A stretch of DNA of 64,000 bases from JAUIET01 sp964352475 (GCA_964352475.1 CAYGSL010000004.1:104125-168124); one strand, 5' to 3'. Positions 32,807 through 42,911 are shown, counted from the stretch's first letter. Made by a program: numbers and translations. Notes: a model not told the origin generated them from the letters alone.

Positions 32807-34921
32807 ATGGGACGCGGTTTGGCGCAGGAAATTCTCAAAAATAAATCGCTCAGCGATCTAAAAGGTGTTGGCCCCAAAACCCGCGAACGACTCGCACGTA
32901 TTGGCATCGAGTCTACCCAACAGTTGCTGTTTCACTTGCCACTTCGTTACGAAGACCGAACGCAGCTCACGCCTATTAGCCAGCTAAAACCCAATAGCTA
33001 TTGCCTGTTTGAAGGTGTTATCAAGGCAGCGGGGATTGTGCCCGGCAGGCGACGCAGTTTCGTGGTCAAGTTGCAGCAGGAGTATTCCGCCATCAGCCTG
33101 CGATTGTTTCACTTCTCCGCAGCGCAAACCCGCGGCTTGACGGTTGGTACGCGCCTGCGCTGTTTTGGAGAGATACGCTTCGGACGCAATAGCCTGGAGT
33201 GTTTCCATCCGGAATATTCCATTCTCGACGATGCCCGTGCAGACCCGCCACTGCCGCAGGCATTAACACCGGTGTATCCCAGTACCGAAGGTTTGCATCA
33301 GGCCAGTTTTAGAAAACTACTGGATCAGGTCTTGCCATTATTGGACTCGCATTCCATTGATGAATTGATCCCAGCTGAGTTCATTGCAAACCTGCCCGAC
33401 GGTAAAGAAACGCTTGCGATGTTCGCCCGTTTCCCATTGGCCAGGACTTTGCGAATACTGCATGCCCCGCAGAAATCCGAGCAAGCCTTACTTCCCGTCT
33501 GCCAGCAGAGGCTGGCATTTGAAGAGCTTTTGGCGCATCACCTTAGTTTACTTAAGGTTCGCCAGCGAGTGCAGCAACTGGTGGCGCCCAGGCTACAGGG
33601 TGATAAGACGCTTCACCAACGATTTCTGAGCGAACTGGGTTTCACACTGACAGCAGCGCAAGCGCGCGTTTCAGAGCAGCTTATGCTACAGCTCAGCGAG
33701 CAAACACCGATGCTACGACTGGTACAAGGTGACGTTGGTTGTGGCAAAACGGTTGTGGCAGCCCTGGCCGCATTGCAAGCCATAGGCAGTGGTTATCAAG
33801 CGGTGCTGATGGCGCCAACCGAAATTTTGACCGAGCAACATTTTCGCGCCTTCAGCGACTGGTTTGGCCCGCTGGGCATCACCGTGGGCATGCTCTCCGG
33901 CCAACAAACAGCAAAGCAAAAGCGTGAAGCACTGGCCGCTATTGCCAGTGCTGAAATCAGTTTTATCGTCGGCACCCATGCGGTTATTCAGGACGCGGTA
34001 AGCTATGAGAAATTAGGTCTGATTATCATCGATGAGCAACACCGCTTTGGCGTTGATCAGCGACTAAGCTTGCGGAAAAAAGCACTGGACTCCGGTGTTT
34101 GTCCACACCAGATTATTATGACCGCCACACCCATCCCACGAACATTGGCCATGGCAGCCTACGCGGATCTTGACGTCAGCGTTATTGATGAATTGCCTCC
34201 CGGGCGAACTCCAGTTCACACCAGTGTGCTGGACAACGGTTCGCGTGATCGCGTAGTGGAGCGCGTTTATAAAGCCTGCCAGCAAGGCCGGCAGGCGTAT
34301 TGGGTATGCACTCTGGTGGAAGAATCGGAAGCCATTCAATCTCAAGCGGCCGAAAGTACCGCAGAAGAGTTGCGTATCGCACTGCCAGACCTGCAGGTGG
34401 GCCTGGTACATGGCCGAATGAAGGCGGCCGAAAAAGCGGAAGTAATGAACAGCTTCAAATCTGGCGCTATCCAGCTACTGGTGGCCACTACAGTCATAGA
34501 AGTGGGCGTAGACGTACCAAACGCCAGTTTAATGATTATTGAAAACGCCGAACGCCTGGGTTTGTCGCAAATTCATCAGCTACGGGGCCGAGTCGGCCGT
34601 GGGCAGGCGGCAAGTCACTGCTTGTTGCTGTATCAAAAGCCACTGTCTGCCAATGGCAAGCGTCGACTGGACACGCTTCGCAATAGCAGCGACGGCTTCT
34701 ATATTGCCGAACAAGATCTGGAAATTCGCGGTCCAGGCGAGGTGTTAGGAACACGGCAGACCGGCATGCTGCAATTTAGAATTGCTGATTTAGAGCGCGA
34801 TGTAGAGCTACTTGAACTGGTGCAATACACTGGCGCGTCGTACATGCTTAGTTATCCGGATAATGTTCAGATGCTCATAGATCGCTGGATTGGTGCGTCG
34901 GTGTTTTACGGCAATGCCTGA
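32807..34921 (+). CDS. recG: ATP-dependent DNA helicase RecG
   Basis: Branch-specific helicase that reverses stalled forks and processes Holliday junctions and R-loops. The N-terminal wedge domain starts SLSDLKGVGPKTRERLARIGI and LLFHLPLRYEDRT; Walker A is GDVGCGKTVVAALAAL, then MAPTEILTEQH, the helicase box DEQHRFGVDQR, TATPIPRTLA, VATTVIEVGVDVPNASLM and the LRGRVGRGQAASHC motif with the DG(F)xIAEQDLEIRGPGE end. About 704 residues. The ATG at 32807 is preferred to one 33 bases upstream. It is divergent from the SDR gene. Confidence 0.96.
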   Translation: MGRGLAQEILKNKSLSDLKGVGPKTRERLARIGIESTQQLLFHLPLRYEDRTQLTPISQLKPNSYCLFEGVIKAAGIVPGRRRSFVVKLQQEYSAISLRLFHFSAAQTRGLTVGTRLRCFGEIRFGRNSLECFHPEYSILDDARADPPLPQALTPVYPSTEGLHQASFRKLLDQVLPLLDSHSIDELIPAEFIANLPDGKETLAMFARFPLARTLRILHAPQKSEQALLPVCQQRLAFEELLAHHLSLLKVRQRVQQLVAPRLQGDKTLHQRFLSELGFTLTAAQARVSEQLMLQLSEQTPMLRLVQGDVGCGKTVVAALAALQAIGSGYQAVLMAPTEILTEQHFRAFSDWFGPLGITVGMLSGQQTAKQKREALAAIASAEISFIVGTHAVIQDAVSYEKLGLIIIDEQHRFGVDQRLSLRKKALDSGVCPHQIIMTATPIPRTLAMAAYADLDVSVIDELPPGRTPVHTSVLDNGSRDRVVERVYKACQQGRQAYWVCTLVEESEAIQSQAAESTAEELRIALPDLQVGLVHGRMKAAEKAEVMNSFKSGAIQLLVATTVIEVGVDVPNASLMIIENAERLGLSQIHQLRGRVGRGQAASHCLLLYQKPLSANGKRRLDTLRNSSDGFYIAEQDLEIRGPGEVLGTRQTGMLQFRIADLERDVELLELVQYTGASYMLSYPDNVQMLIDRWIGASVFYGNA

Positions 34922-34932
34922 TAACCGTCTGG

Positions 34933-35925
34933 CTAGCGGTATTCCAGCGACATGACTACGGTAAAATCTGGCGCGGTTCGCACTGCAATGTCTTCACTCA
35001 AGCCGATATTCAGGTTCCAGCGCTTATCCAGCTGAATGCCCGCGCCAAAGGTTAATTGCAGAGAAGTTGAACCCAGTGATTTTATGTCGGTGTCATAAAA
35101 TGCCGTATGGGCTTCCAACTGCGCTTTAAGTGTTAGCCACTCATAAAACGCTGGCACCGCAAATGCCGCAGAGCCATAAAACACGCTGTCATTTTGCAGT
35201 TGCGGGAGTAATTCCGAGTCGCCCGGCAAAATGACGCCCAGGCTGCCGTGAAACGATATCTGCCAGTTACTCAGCTCATGGCGATAGGTATTCAAACCCA
35301 GGGCCACATCCCAGGATTCAGAACCTGTCAATTTAGCCGCATCGCCGCTGGGCGCCTCCAACCGAAGTTGTACTGCGAGCTTGGAAGTTTGATTGGCAGA
35401 CAGCTGATATTGGGCAAGCAGTGCTACATCCCCCAGACCAGAGCCGCTACGATCTAAGCGTGCGGAGGCTTCGGGTGTGCGGACTGCAAACAACAACTGA
35501 TCGCGCGGAAATTCCTCTCTGCGAGCGTTCGGCAGGCCAAAGGTTCTGTGCCAACCTTCCACAAAGCTGTCCATAAAACCGCCGTCGTGCGAGATAAGCG
35601 GAATATCCAGACCCAGCGCAAACCGTGAACTCAAGGAGCGTCTAAGCTTGAGTGTCGCCGTGCTGGACTCACCGTCGAGAAAGGCTTGCTCTGGCCCCTG
35701 CTCATCAATCGCAAACTGGCTGGTTTGTTCCAGTGTGAAGGCGATTGTCTTCTGCCGCTCGGTTAGCGCACGCGCGTCCTCAATATTGGGTAAGCCCAGC
35801 GAGCGCACGAACACCGTTCTGTTCGATGTGGCAAACGGCGAGTCGTCCGCGGCTATCTGGCCTGACCATAGAGTCGTTAAGACCAACGCGGAAACAAAAT
35901 AAAAAGGCCAGCGTGTCGATTGCAT
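34933..35925 (-). CDS. DUF3187 outer-membrane beta-barrel protein
   Basis: A 330-residue exported protein with a signal peptide (cleavage near IAA at residue 26) and alternating hydrophobic beta strands throughout, ending with an aromatic-type terminal strand (VVMSLEYR), typical of outer-membrane barrels. The block ISHDGGFMDSFVEGWHRTFGLPNARREEFP is the landmark of the DUF3187 family. Function unknown. It is convergent with recG (11 bases apart). Confidence 0.78.
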   Translation of the reverse strand: MQSTRWPFYFVSALVLTTLWSGQIAADDSPFATSNRTVFVRSLGLPNIEDARALTERQKTIAFTLEQTSQFAIDEQGPEQAFLDGESSTATLKLRRSLSSRFALGLDIPLISHDGGFMDSFVEGWHRTFGLPNARREEFPRDQLLFAVRTPEASARLDRSGSGLGDVALLAQYQLSANQTSKLAVQLRLEAPSGDAAKLTGSESWDVALGLNTYRHELSNWQISFHGSLGVILPGDSELLPQLQNDSVFYGSAAFAVPAFYEWLTLKAQLEAHTAFYDTDIKSLGSTSLQLTFGAGIQLDKRWNLNIGLSEDIAVRTAPDFTVVMSLEYR

Positions 35926-35998
35926 ACATTTTTAGTTACGTAGTACAGCACTGCGAATGTACCATATGCCGCTGCCGTTTAAGGAGTTTCGAATAAAC

Positions 35999-37000
35999 AT
36001 GGACCCAATCAGCCAGGGCGCTTTGGGCGCAGCCGCCGCACAAAGTGGTGCAAAATCAGGTCGACTCGGTGTCGCGATGCTTGCAGGTTGGTTGGCGGGT
36101 ATGGCTGCTGATTTGGATGTATTGATACGTTCCAGCGCCGACCCCTTAATGTTTCTTGAATATCACCGGCATTTTACCCACTCGCTGATATTTATTCCGG
36201 TCGGCGGCTTTATTGTCGCCTTATTTGTCTTCTGGGTATTTGGCAGGCGACGACAATGGTCGTTTAAACATTTGCTGCTGTACTGCACTCTGGGCTATGC
36301 AACGCATGGCTTACTGGATAGCTGTACGTCCTATGGCACCTTATTGTTGTGGCCATTTTCAGATAAACGCTACGCCTGGGACACTATTTCAATCATCGAC
36401 CCGCTGTTCACCTTGCCGCTGCTTGCATTGCTAGTATTGTCATTACGCAAACAAAGCCCCTGGCCCGCGCGCGCCGCACTGACCTGGGCAGTATGTTATT
36501 TGTGTATTGGTTGGTGGCAAAACCAACGCGCGTTGGACGTTGCTGCTGCGCTGGCCGAGAGTCGTGGTCACCAGCCAGTGCGGCTGGAAGTTAAACCGGG
36601 GTTTGCAAACCTGTTACTGTTCAAGTCCATTTACAGCACTGGAGAACATTTTTACGTCGATGCTGTCAGGGTTGGAATAAATACTCAATGGATAGAGGGG
36701 GACTCTGTCGCAAAGCTAGATCCCGCCAGGGATTTGCCGTGGCTGAAGCAAGGCTCTCAACAGCAAGCAGACTTGCAGCGCTTCACCTGGTTTTCTGATG
36801 GATACGTCGCCTTGCATCCTGACAACCCACACGAAGTCATTGATATCCGTTATTCGATGTTACCGAATCAAATTGAGCCCTTGTGGGGCATAGAACTGGA
36901 TCCAAACGCTGAGCTATCGCAGTTCGCGAAGTACCGCACTCACCGTGATGACCCTGAGTCCAGAGTCAGCGAGTACTGGGAAATGTTGCGCAATCGCTGA
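35999..37000 (+). CDS. YdjM-like membrane metal-dependent hydrolase (DUF457)
   Basis: A 333-residue protein. The N-terminal half contains the YdjM/DUF457 pattern: MDPISQGALGAAAAQSG, DLDVLIRSSADPLMFLEYHRHFTHSLIFIPVG and GYATHGLLDSCTSYGT, whose His and Asp residues resemble a metal site in the membrane, with about four or five TM helices. The C-terminal third (from about 200) is a soluble extension. Members are called metal-dependent hydrolases but no substrate is known. The ATG is preceded by AAGGAG; an earlier ATG 42 bases upstream is less plausible. Confidence 0.78.
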   Translation: MDPISQGALGAAAAQSGAKSGRLGVAMLAGWLAGMAADLDVLIRSSADPLMFLEYHRHFTHSLIFIPVGGFIVALFVFWVFGRRRQWSFKHLLLYCTLGYATHGLLDSCTSYGTLLLWPFSDKRYAWDTISIIDPLFTLPLLALLVLSLRKQSPWPARAALTWAVCYLCIGWWQNQRALDVAAALAESRGHQPVRLEVKPGFANLLLFKSIYSTGEHFYVDAVRVGINTQWIEGDSVAKLDPARDLPWLKQGSQQQADLQRFTWFSDGYVALHPDNPHEVIDIRYSMLPNQIEPLWGIELDPNAELSQFAKYRTHRDDPESRVSEYWEMLRNR

Positions 37001-37026
37001 TTGCGCCGCCGTATGGGTTTTTCAAC

Positions 37027-39285
37027 TTACAAAGTTTTCAAAAACTCTAGTAGCTCTATCCGTTCGTCCTCGCACAGCATCGATAGCGGCTGGTCGGTAC
37101 CCAGGCCAGGTGTAAAGCCAGCCGCGTATTCGTGTCCGCTATTACTGTTGCCGGGCAAATTGGTATCGAACAGAAACCCTGTATTGGCCGTGTAATTATC
37201 CTGTTTGAACCCAACCTTTCGCGGATCAAATTCACGGCTACCTACCCAAAAAGTTTTCGGCCGTGTTTTGCCCTCACACACTTCGCCATCTGCACGCTCT
37301 CCTTCAAGATGCTGTGGTAATAGCAAATCGTACAAACTGGGTATTGAGCCGTTGTGAAGGTAAGGCGCCGTTGCCCACACACCGTTCAGCGGCCGCGCTT
37401 TGTAGGCTCGTAAAGACGCATAGGTGTCCGCCGTAGTGTCCGGCTCGTACTCCCCGGTTTTCACACTCGGCTCCAGATCATTGTTAAAAAATGAGGCGCC
37501 CAGCATATAAGCCTGATCAGCCACTCGACGAACCACACCTTTGTCTCTGTCCGGCGTGCCAATGACACCCGCAGTGACCGCCGTCAAAATTTGCCGCACA
37601 GGTGCTGTGTTAGCGATAACCACCTGGCCCACGTCAGTACCCTGGTAGGTTTGACCAATGTTGCCCGATCGGCCCATGTATTGGGTGGCATTCATTGCCA
37701 TGGTTGTATCGGTTCCCAATTTATCCAGACGCAACATTTTCGAGGTGATCTTTCTATCCCATGCATCGCGATCAATAAGCTCATGACAAGACACACAGTA
37801 TTTCAAATAATGAACCTTGCCTCGCGATACCTTCTCTTCATCAATAGCAAAGCTCGCATTAATCGCCACTACCTCTTGTGGAAACGCTTCATTCCATAGC
37901 GGAGACTTCAAGCTTTTCAGCGTGCCCTCCATACGTGAAAGGTTTACGCCATCGACCGAAGATTGAAAATCAATTCGGTGGCGTTTTACTTTTTGCCCGC
38001 TGATCAGTGCCGATAAGCTCCAGCCCCTGAACCATGACTTCTCTTCGGTCCAATCCAGGCTGGCAAAAACGCCGATCACCTGGCCGGTGTTTCGACCCAA
38101 CGCTCCAACACCCGCGTTGGCCTGTAATCCATTCCATTGCACATAGTCTGTTTGTGCTACGTCCCACAAGTAGGGATAACTTACCGGCGCATTGGCTTCG
38201 TTAAAGAAGTGCCGAATCGCTGACTCGACGTCTGCATCGGACAAACCTGGGTAGCCGGAATCGCTGCGCTTGAGCTTACTCACCATACTTTCGAACCCGA
38301 CACGCCCAAAAATTGTTTCATTGTGATCGCTTAGAACTCGCTCAATCTGTTCATCACTGAGCAACCGCTCTGCGGAGTCTGTGCTGGCAAGCGCCAGTAA
38401 TTCACCGGCCTGACGCTTGTTGATCACATGTTGCAGAACACGATTATAAATTCGCCCGAAAGCGTCCAGGCGCGCGTAGCCATACGCATGTTTTGACTCA
38501 TTAATTTGATTGTATTGACGTGTCCGTTCTGTCCAGTCGATTAGATCTTGCACTACCTCTTCTTCGCTTGTGTAACTGCGGCCACCACTCAATGCGCGCC
38601 AAACATCGTTGCGAGCAAGTACAGCGCTAACCAATCGCTGCTTTTTCGCAGCGTCAGACAATGTGTGTTGCATCGCGTCGTGCAGGTTTTCAAGAAAACC
38701 ATCCAGGTCAGCCATAGCCGGGCCGCCATCAATGCGCACCGACATGCCTTCGAAATTTATTTGCGCGGTATGGCAGGTTGCGCAGTTAAACCCCAGATAG
38801 TCCTTGTTTTGGTAGGTGTCTTTAACAAAGCCTACAGGCAGCCCATTCGGGTTGAACAAAGTTGGTTTTTGCAGCAAATACCGAAACCTGTCCATGTTTT
38901 GATTGCTGCGAAATAAACGGATGTTTTTTTCAGAGGAATCCACTTGTTCAAGCTCAAGAAAAAAATCATAGGGAATTACGTTAGAGCCCTGGGTTACGTT
39001 GTAAAACCATAAGCTGTCAGCACGGCCCCAACCTTGCTGCAAATAGCGGGGAACATCGTGATGATCACCCAGCGCGGCATTGGTAACCGCCATTGCACCA
39101 CGGTGCTCATCGCGATCGGCGTGTTGGTATATTTTTCCAGCCAGCAATACCAATGTTGTCGGTAACAAGGCGAGCGCCAGGGAGAATATGCCTAGTAAAA
39201 CCAGTGCTTTTAACCAGGAAGACCAGCCCAGTGCATCCGGCCCAATCTTTACCTGGCGATACTTGCTCTTAATAGCATTTTTCAT
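37027..39285 (-). CDS. Large di-haem c-type cytochrome, RoxA/MauG-like
   Basis: A 752-residue membrane-anchored periplasmic protein. A TM segment spans about residues 28-50, followed by two haem-binding motifs CATCH (C168-H172) and CVSCH (C497-H501). The size, motif spacing and stretches such as LFNPNGLPVGFV, INFEGMSVRIDGGPAM and WATAPYLHNGSIPSLYDLL resemble the rubber-oxygenase RoxA and di-haem peroxidase superfamily. The activity (peroxidase, dioxygenase of polyisoprene or other) cannot be told. A GGAG lies 7 bases before the start. Downstream of, and probably co-transcribed with, the exported protein and symporter genes. Confidence 0.72.
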   Translation of the reverse strand: MKNAIKSKYRQVKIGPDALGWSSWLKALVLLGIFSLALALLPTTLVLLAGKIYQHADRDEHRGAMAVTNAALGDHHDVPRYLQQGWGRADSLWFYNVTQGSNVIPYDFFLELEQVDSSEKNIRLFRSNQNMDRFRYLLQKPTLFNPNGLPVGFVKDTYQNKDYLGFNCATCHTAQINFEGMSVRIDGGPAMADLDGFLENLHDAMQHTLSDAAKKQRLVSAVLARNDVWRALSGGRSYTSEEEVVQDLIDWTERTRQYNQINESKHAYGYARLDAFGRIYNRVLQHVINKRQAGELLALASTDSAERLLSDEQIERVLSDHNETIFGRVGFESMVSKLKRSDSGYPGLSDADVESAIRHFFNEANAPVSYPYLWDVAQTDYVQWNGLQANAGVGALGRNTGQVIGVFASLDWTEEKSWFRGWSLSALISGQKVKRHRIDFQSSVDGVNLSRMEGTLKSLKSPLWNEAFPQEVVAINASFAIDEEKVSRGKVHYLKYCVSCHELIDRDAWDRKITSKMLRLDKLGTDTTMAMNATQYMGRSGNIGQTYQGTDVGQVVIANTAPVRQILTAVTAGVIGTPDRDKGVVRRVADQAYMLGASFFNNDLEPSVKTGEYEPDTTADTYASLRAYKARPLNGVWATAPYLHNGSIPSLYDLLLPQHLEGERADGEVCEGKTRPKTFWVGSREFDPRKVGFKQDNYTANTGFLFDTNLPGNSNSGHEYAAGFTPGLGTDQPLSMLCEDERIELLEFLKTL

Positions 39286-39312
39286 GCGCTGCTCCTTCAG
39301 CTGGAACGGGTA

Positions 39313-40110
39313 TTATTCTTGTTGGTCGATATCCAAAGCAGTCATCATACTCTGCCTTTTGCTCTGCAACAGCAGCCTGAGTTGCAATAAGGCCGACTCC
39401 ATAAACCACTTTACATTGCGATCTTGCCAAATTTCAGCGTACTGCTGCAATTGTTCATTGCGAACAAATCGATAGGTATAAGCAAGATACGGGTCAGCCG
39501 CGGAGACGTACTGCTGCCTGTACTGCTTTTCAAGTTCACTACGCCACAACTTGATGCCTTCATAATCGTTAGCCGTAAACAGTTCACCACTGATTCGATC
39601 TAGAGCAACGGCTGTATCAACTTCAGCAAACGACTGGATAACTGAGGCTATCTCCGGTCCGTAGTCGGCAATATGGCAGGCGCGCAAAAAATCGGTTCGC
39701 TCTTGCGTGATGGTATTTTCCGCCACATAGTCTTGTAGTTTTTGCCGCTGACCGGCTGAATGGCCAATGCGTTCGAAACGGCGAAATTTCTCAAGCAAAT
39801 CATGCGCCATTGCACCTTTAACGGCTTGCATTGCCTGATCATCAAATTCTACGATAAGCGCTTTTGCGAGCTCGGTAATAAGTGCCTCGCCACTGTAGGC
39901 GGCCAGCACTGAATCCAGCTGCTCGCGCTGCTGGTCACTAAGTTCATAGGTCTCTGCTTGTCTGCGCAGGTTAATGTCGTAGGCCAGATCCAGCTGCCTG
40001 ACAGCCGCATCAAGGCCTGAGCGTGACAATAAAAGCTGAACGTCTTCAGCGGTTACTGATTGAGCGCTTGAGGATAATAGCAGTGCAAACAGAGCAAAAA
40101 CACGCAGCAT
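39313..40110 (-). CDS. Exported helical protein, DUF2059-like
   Basis: A 265-residue protein with a signal peptide (MLRVFALFALLLSSSAQSVTA, cleavage near residue 21) and an otherwise alpha-helical, charged mature part. Two similar halves are suggested (VQLLLSRSGLDAAVRQL at the start and the ELAKALIVEFDDQAMQAVK region). DUF2059-type proteins look like this, but the resemblance is only general. It is between the di-haem cytochrome and the symporter on the same strand, 8 and 27 bases from its neighbours, so likely part of one operon. Confidence 0.6.
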   Translation of the reverse strand: MLRVFALFALLLSSSAQSVTAEDVQLLLSRSGLDAAVRQLDLAYDINLRRQAETYELSDQQREQLDSVLAAYSGEALITELAKALIVEFDDQAMQAVKGAMAHDLLEKFRRFERIGHSAGQRQKLQDYVAENTITQERTDFLRACHIADYGPEIASVIQSFAEVDTAVALDRISGELFTANDYEGIKLWRSELEKQYRQQYVSAADPYLAYTYRFVRNEQLQQYAEIWQDRNVKWFMESALLQLRLLLQSKRQSMMTALDIDQQE

Positions 40111-40118
40111 TTTCTTGA

Positions 40119-41414
40119 CTAACTGGCTTGCTCTGCGGCCAGCAATTGCGCAGTTGGGGTATTGAAGACTTCGGTGTCCAGAGCATTTTCAGACTGTGCA
40201 ACTACGCAGGTTACCGCCGCATCACCAGTGACATTCACCGCTGTTCGCAGCATATCCAGCAAGCGGTCAACACCTATTATCAGAGCTATACCTTCCACAG
40301 GCAGATTGACCTGTTGCAAAACCATGGCGAGCATAATAAGTCCAACACCTGGCACACCCGCAGTACCGATGGAGGCTAACGTTGCAGTAGCTATCACCGC
40401 GAGATAACCACTCATGCCAATATCAATGCCGTAAGCTTGAGCAATAAACACGGTAGCAACACCTTGCATGATCGCGGTGCCGTCCATATTAATGGTTGCC
40501 CCTAGCGGAATCGTAAACGAGGCAACGGAATTGTTTGCCCCCAAACGATGCTCCGCCACGCTCAGCGTGATCGGCATGGTGGCGTTGCTTGATGCGGTGC
40601 TGAATGCAAACAGCTGCACTGGGCGCATTTTTGACAGGAAAGTTAAGGGGTTCAAACGGGCCAACAGCGTGACCAGGCTGCCATAAACAAGTGCCGCATG
40701 CAGAATCAACACGCCGGCTACCGTCATGAAATACCAGGCGAGGGTGCCTAAAATATCGATGCCTATATCTGCAAACAATGCCGCGAGCAAACAAAACACA
40801 CCGTACGGGGCCAGGGTCATCAGAATATCGACCATGCTCATAATCACTTCGTTCATATCATCAAAGAACGATCGAATACGTACACCATGCTCGCCCGCTT
40901 TACTAACGGCAATTCCGAATAACAAAGCAAACACAATGATCTGCAGCATATTGCCGTCGGCCATTGCCTGCACGGGATTGCTGGGAAATATATTGATCAG
41001 CACCTGTTTTAATGAAGGTGCTTCTTTCACCACATAGTTGCTGTCTGTTTGCAGTTCAATGCCTTCACCGGGTTGAATCAACAATGCAGCACTTAGCGCC
41101 AGAGTAATGGCAACTGCAGTAGTGAACATATACAGGCCCAACGACTTGCCAGCGATTGCTCCCATGCGCGAGTTGTCGGCGCCTAGACCGCTGCTGCCGC
41201 AAACTAGCGACACAAACACCATAGGCACAACTAACACTTTCAGCGAGGCTATGAAAACCTTGCCAACTACATCGAAAAGACCGTTTGTAATGTAAGTGGA
41301 TATAAATTGAGCGGCTGCACTCTCGGGACCCATACCAGCCATTGCAAAGTGCAAGGTGATACCAACCACCAGCCCCGCCAGCATGGCGATCAGAATTCTT
41401 GCTGTCAGACTCAT
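40119..41414 (-). CDS. Dicarboxylate/amino-acid:cation symporter (DAACS family)
   Basis: A 431-residue secondary transporter of the DctA/GltP/GltT fold, with about eight TM helices and two re-entrant hairpins. Signature stretches are SSNATMPITLSVAEHRLGAN, IPLGATINMDGTAIMQGVATVF (hairpin 2 with the NMDGT motif) and PGVGLIMLAMVLQQVNLPVEG, with DRLLDMLRTAVNVTGDA at the end. The substrate is probably a dicarboxylate or acidic amino acid, driven by sodium or protons. First gene of a leftward set. Confidence 0.92.
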   Translation of the reverse strand: MSLTARILIAMLAGLVVGITLHFAMAGMGPESAAAQFISTYITNGLFDVVGKVFIASLKVLVVPMVFVSLVCGSSGLGADNSRMGAIAGKSLGLYMFTTAVAITLALSAALLIQPGEGIELQTDSNYVVKEAPSLKQVLINIFPSNPVQAMADGNMLQIIVFALLFGIAVSKAGEHGVRIRSFFDDMNEVIMSMVDILMTLAPYGVFCLLAALFADIGIDILGTLAWYFMTVAGVLILHAALVYGSLVTLLARLNPLTFLSKMRPVQLFAFSTASSNATMPITLSVAEHRLGANNSVASFTIPLGATINMDGTAIMQGVATVFIAQAYGIDIGMSGYLAVIATATLASIGTAGVPGVGLIMLAMVLQQVNLPVEGIALIIGVDRLLDMLRTAVNVTGDAAVTCVVAQSENALDTEVFNTPTAQLLAAEQAS

Positions 41415-41469
41415 GCCCTGGCCTCTATGTTGAACGGCCTGACTGCTACGTCAGGCGCGATACTCAGGA

Positions 41470-42843
41470 TTAGAAAATTGCCGGTAGCAACTTCTGTAAA
41501 CGCAATTTTTCTTTGGTGCCTTTTGCTCCGGTAAGCGCAAAGCCAAGCAGGTTTCCTGCAGGGTCTTTGAATTGCGCAACCACGTCCTCGCCGTCAGCAT
41601 CAATACTCCATTCACCCTCAGCGCCTCGTTCCGGTGGCGATACGACTACCGGGCAAGCAGGTGTTTTAATGGTCACAGGCATCGCAGGATACGCCACCTC
41701 AGTGTCCTCTCCTGCCAGGGTTTTACCCAAAGCTCTGGCAGACGCCATCAGCGGGGCAACATAAAACAACACATGCCCTTCCACTTCAGCGCAATCGCCC
41801 AGCGTATAGACATTCGCAGCACTGGTCTGCAACAATTTGTTGGCAACAATACCGCGGTTACACTCAATACCGGCAGCGCTGGCCAGATCGATTCGCGGTC
41901 GCACACCCACGGCAGACACAGCCAGATCCGCTCTGATTTCTGAGCCGTCATCCAGAATACCGACAATTCCACCATCCGGGTGTTTGTTGATGGCTTGAAC
42001 CAGGCGACCAAAATGGAAGGTGGCTCCCATGCTTTCCAGCGCATTCTGCACCGCTTTACCGGCTACTTCCGGTAGCAATGTTGGAAGACTGTAACCCAGT
42101 GGATCCACTGCCTCAATTTCAAAACCGCCATTAGCCAGATCATTGGTGAATTCGCTGCCAATCAAACCGCTACCAATAATCAGTAACTTTTTGGCCTCGC
42201 TTTTCTTAACAGCTGTTCTGAAGTCATCGTAATCCAGAAGGTCGTTCACTGAATAAACCATGTCCAGCCCATCACCTTCCAACGGCGGGCGTATAACATC
42301 CGCCCCCCAGGCTAACACCAACTTGCTGTAGTTGACCGTGGTGGACTCACCCACGCTGATTTGTTGCTTTGCCGTGTCAATGTGCGTCACATGGGCAAAC
42401 GTCCATACGCTGGCTTTCAGCTGCTTGGCCATTTTGCCCGCATCGGCCATCGCCAGATCATCGGCCGTGGTGTCTTTGGTGAACCCGGTAGACAACATCG
42501 GCTTGGAATACGATCGGCCATCATCAGCGGTTATCAAAATTAATTGGGTGTCCTGGTCGTGCTTTCGAAACTCTCTGGCCAGGTTATAGCCCGCCAGACC
42601 AGTACCAATAATGACCACCGGTCGGGCAATATCCGCAGGCTCTTCGTCCTCATGGTGGGGAATGTCCGCAGTTTCAGTGACCTCGATCATCTCAAAGTCT
42701 TCCTTCCCAACGCCACAATCAGGGCACAACCAATCCTCAGGAACATCTTCCCAAGGCGTGCCCGGCTCTATGCCGTCTTCTGGCCACCCTTTGGCTTCGT
42801 CATAAACCCAGCCACAGACAATACATTCCCACTTTTTCATCAA
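41470..42843 (-). CDS. Rubredoxin-rubredoxin reductase fusion
   Basis: A 457-residue electron-transfer protein. Residues 1-55 form a rubredoxin with the Fe(Cys)4 motifs ECIVCGWVYDEAKGWPEDG and CPDCGVGKEDFE. After an acidic linker, residues about 74-457 form an FAD/NAD(P)H-dependent rubredoxin reductase with VVIIGTGLAGYNLAREFRKH, LLIIGSGLIGSEFTNDL and VYTLGDCAEVEG. In Pseudomonas these are separate rubA and rubB genes feeding alkane hydroxylase; fusion implies intramolecular transfer. Physiological partner unknown. Divergent from ubiA with a 68-base gap. Confidence 0.93.
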   Translation of the reverse strand: MMKKWECIVCGWVYDEAKGWPEDGIEPGTPWEDVPEDWLCPDCGVGKEDFEMIEVTETADIPHHEDEEPADIARPVVIIGTGLAGYNLAREFRKHDQDTQLILITADDGRSYSKPMLSTGFTKDTTADDLAMADAGKMAKQLKASVWTFAHVTHIDTAKQQISVGESTTVNYSKLVLAWGADVIRPPLEGDGLDMVYSVNDLLDYDDFRTAVKKSEAKKLLIIGSGLIGSEFTNDLANGGFEIEAVDPLGYSLPTLLPEVAGKAVQNALESMGATFHFGRLVQAINKHPDGGIVGILDDGSEIRADLAVSAVGVRPRIDLASAAGIECNRGIVANKLLQTSAANVYTLGDCAEVEGHVLFYVAPLMASARALGKTLAGEDTEVAYPAMPVTIKTPACPVVVSPPERGAEGEWSIDADGEDVVAQFKDPAGNLLGFALTGAKGTKEKLRLQKLLPAIF

Positions 42844-42911
42844 CCTACCTCTTTGCCGCGCATACCGTTACTATTGCGCATGTTAACCCGCTATTTTAGA
42901 CCTGTAAGGGA

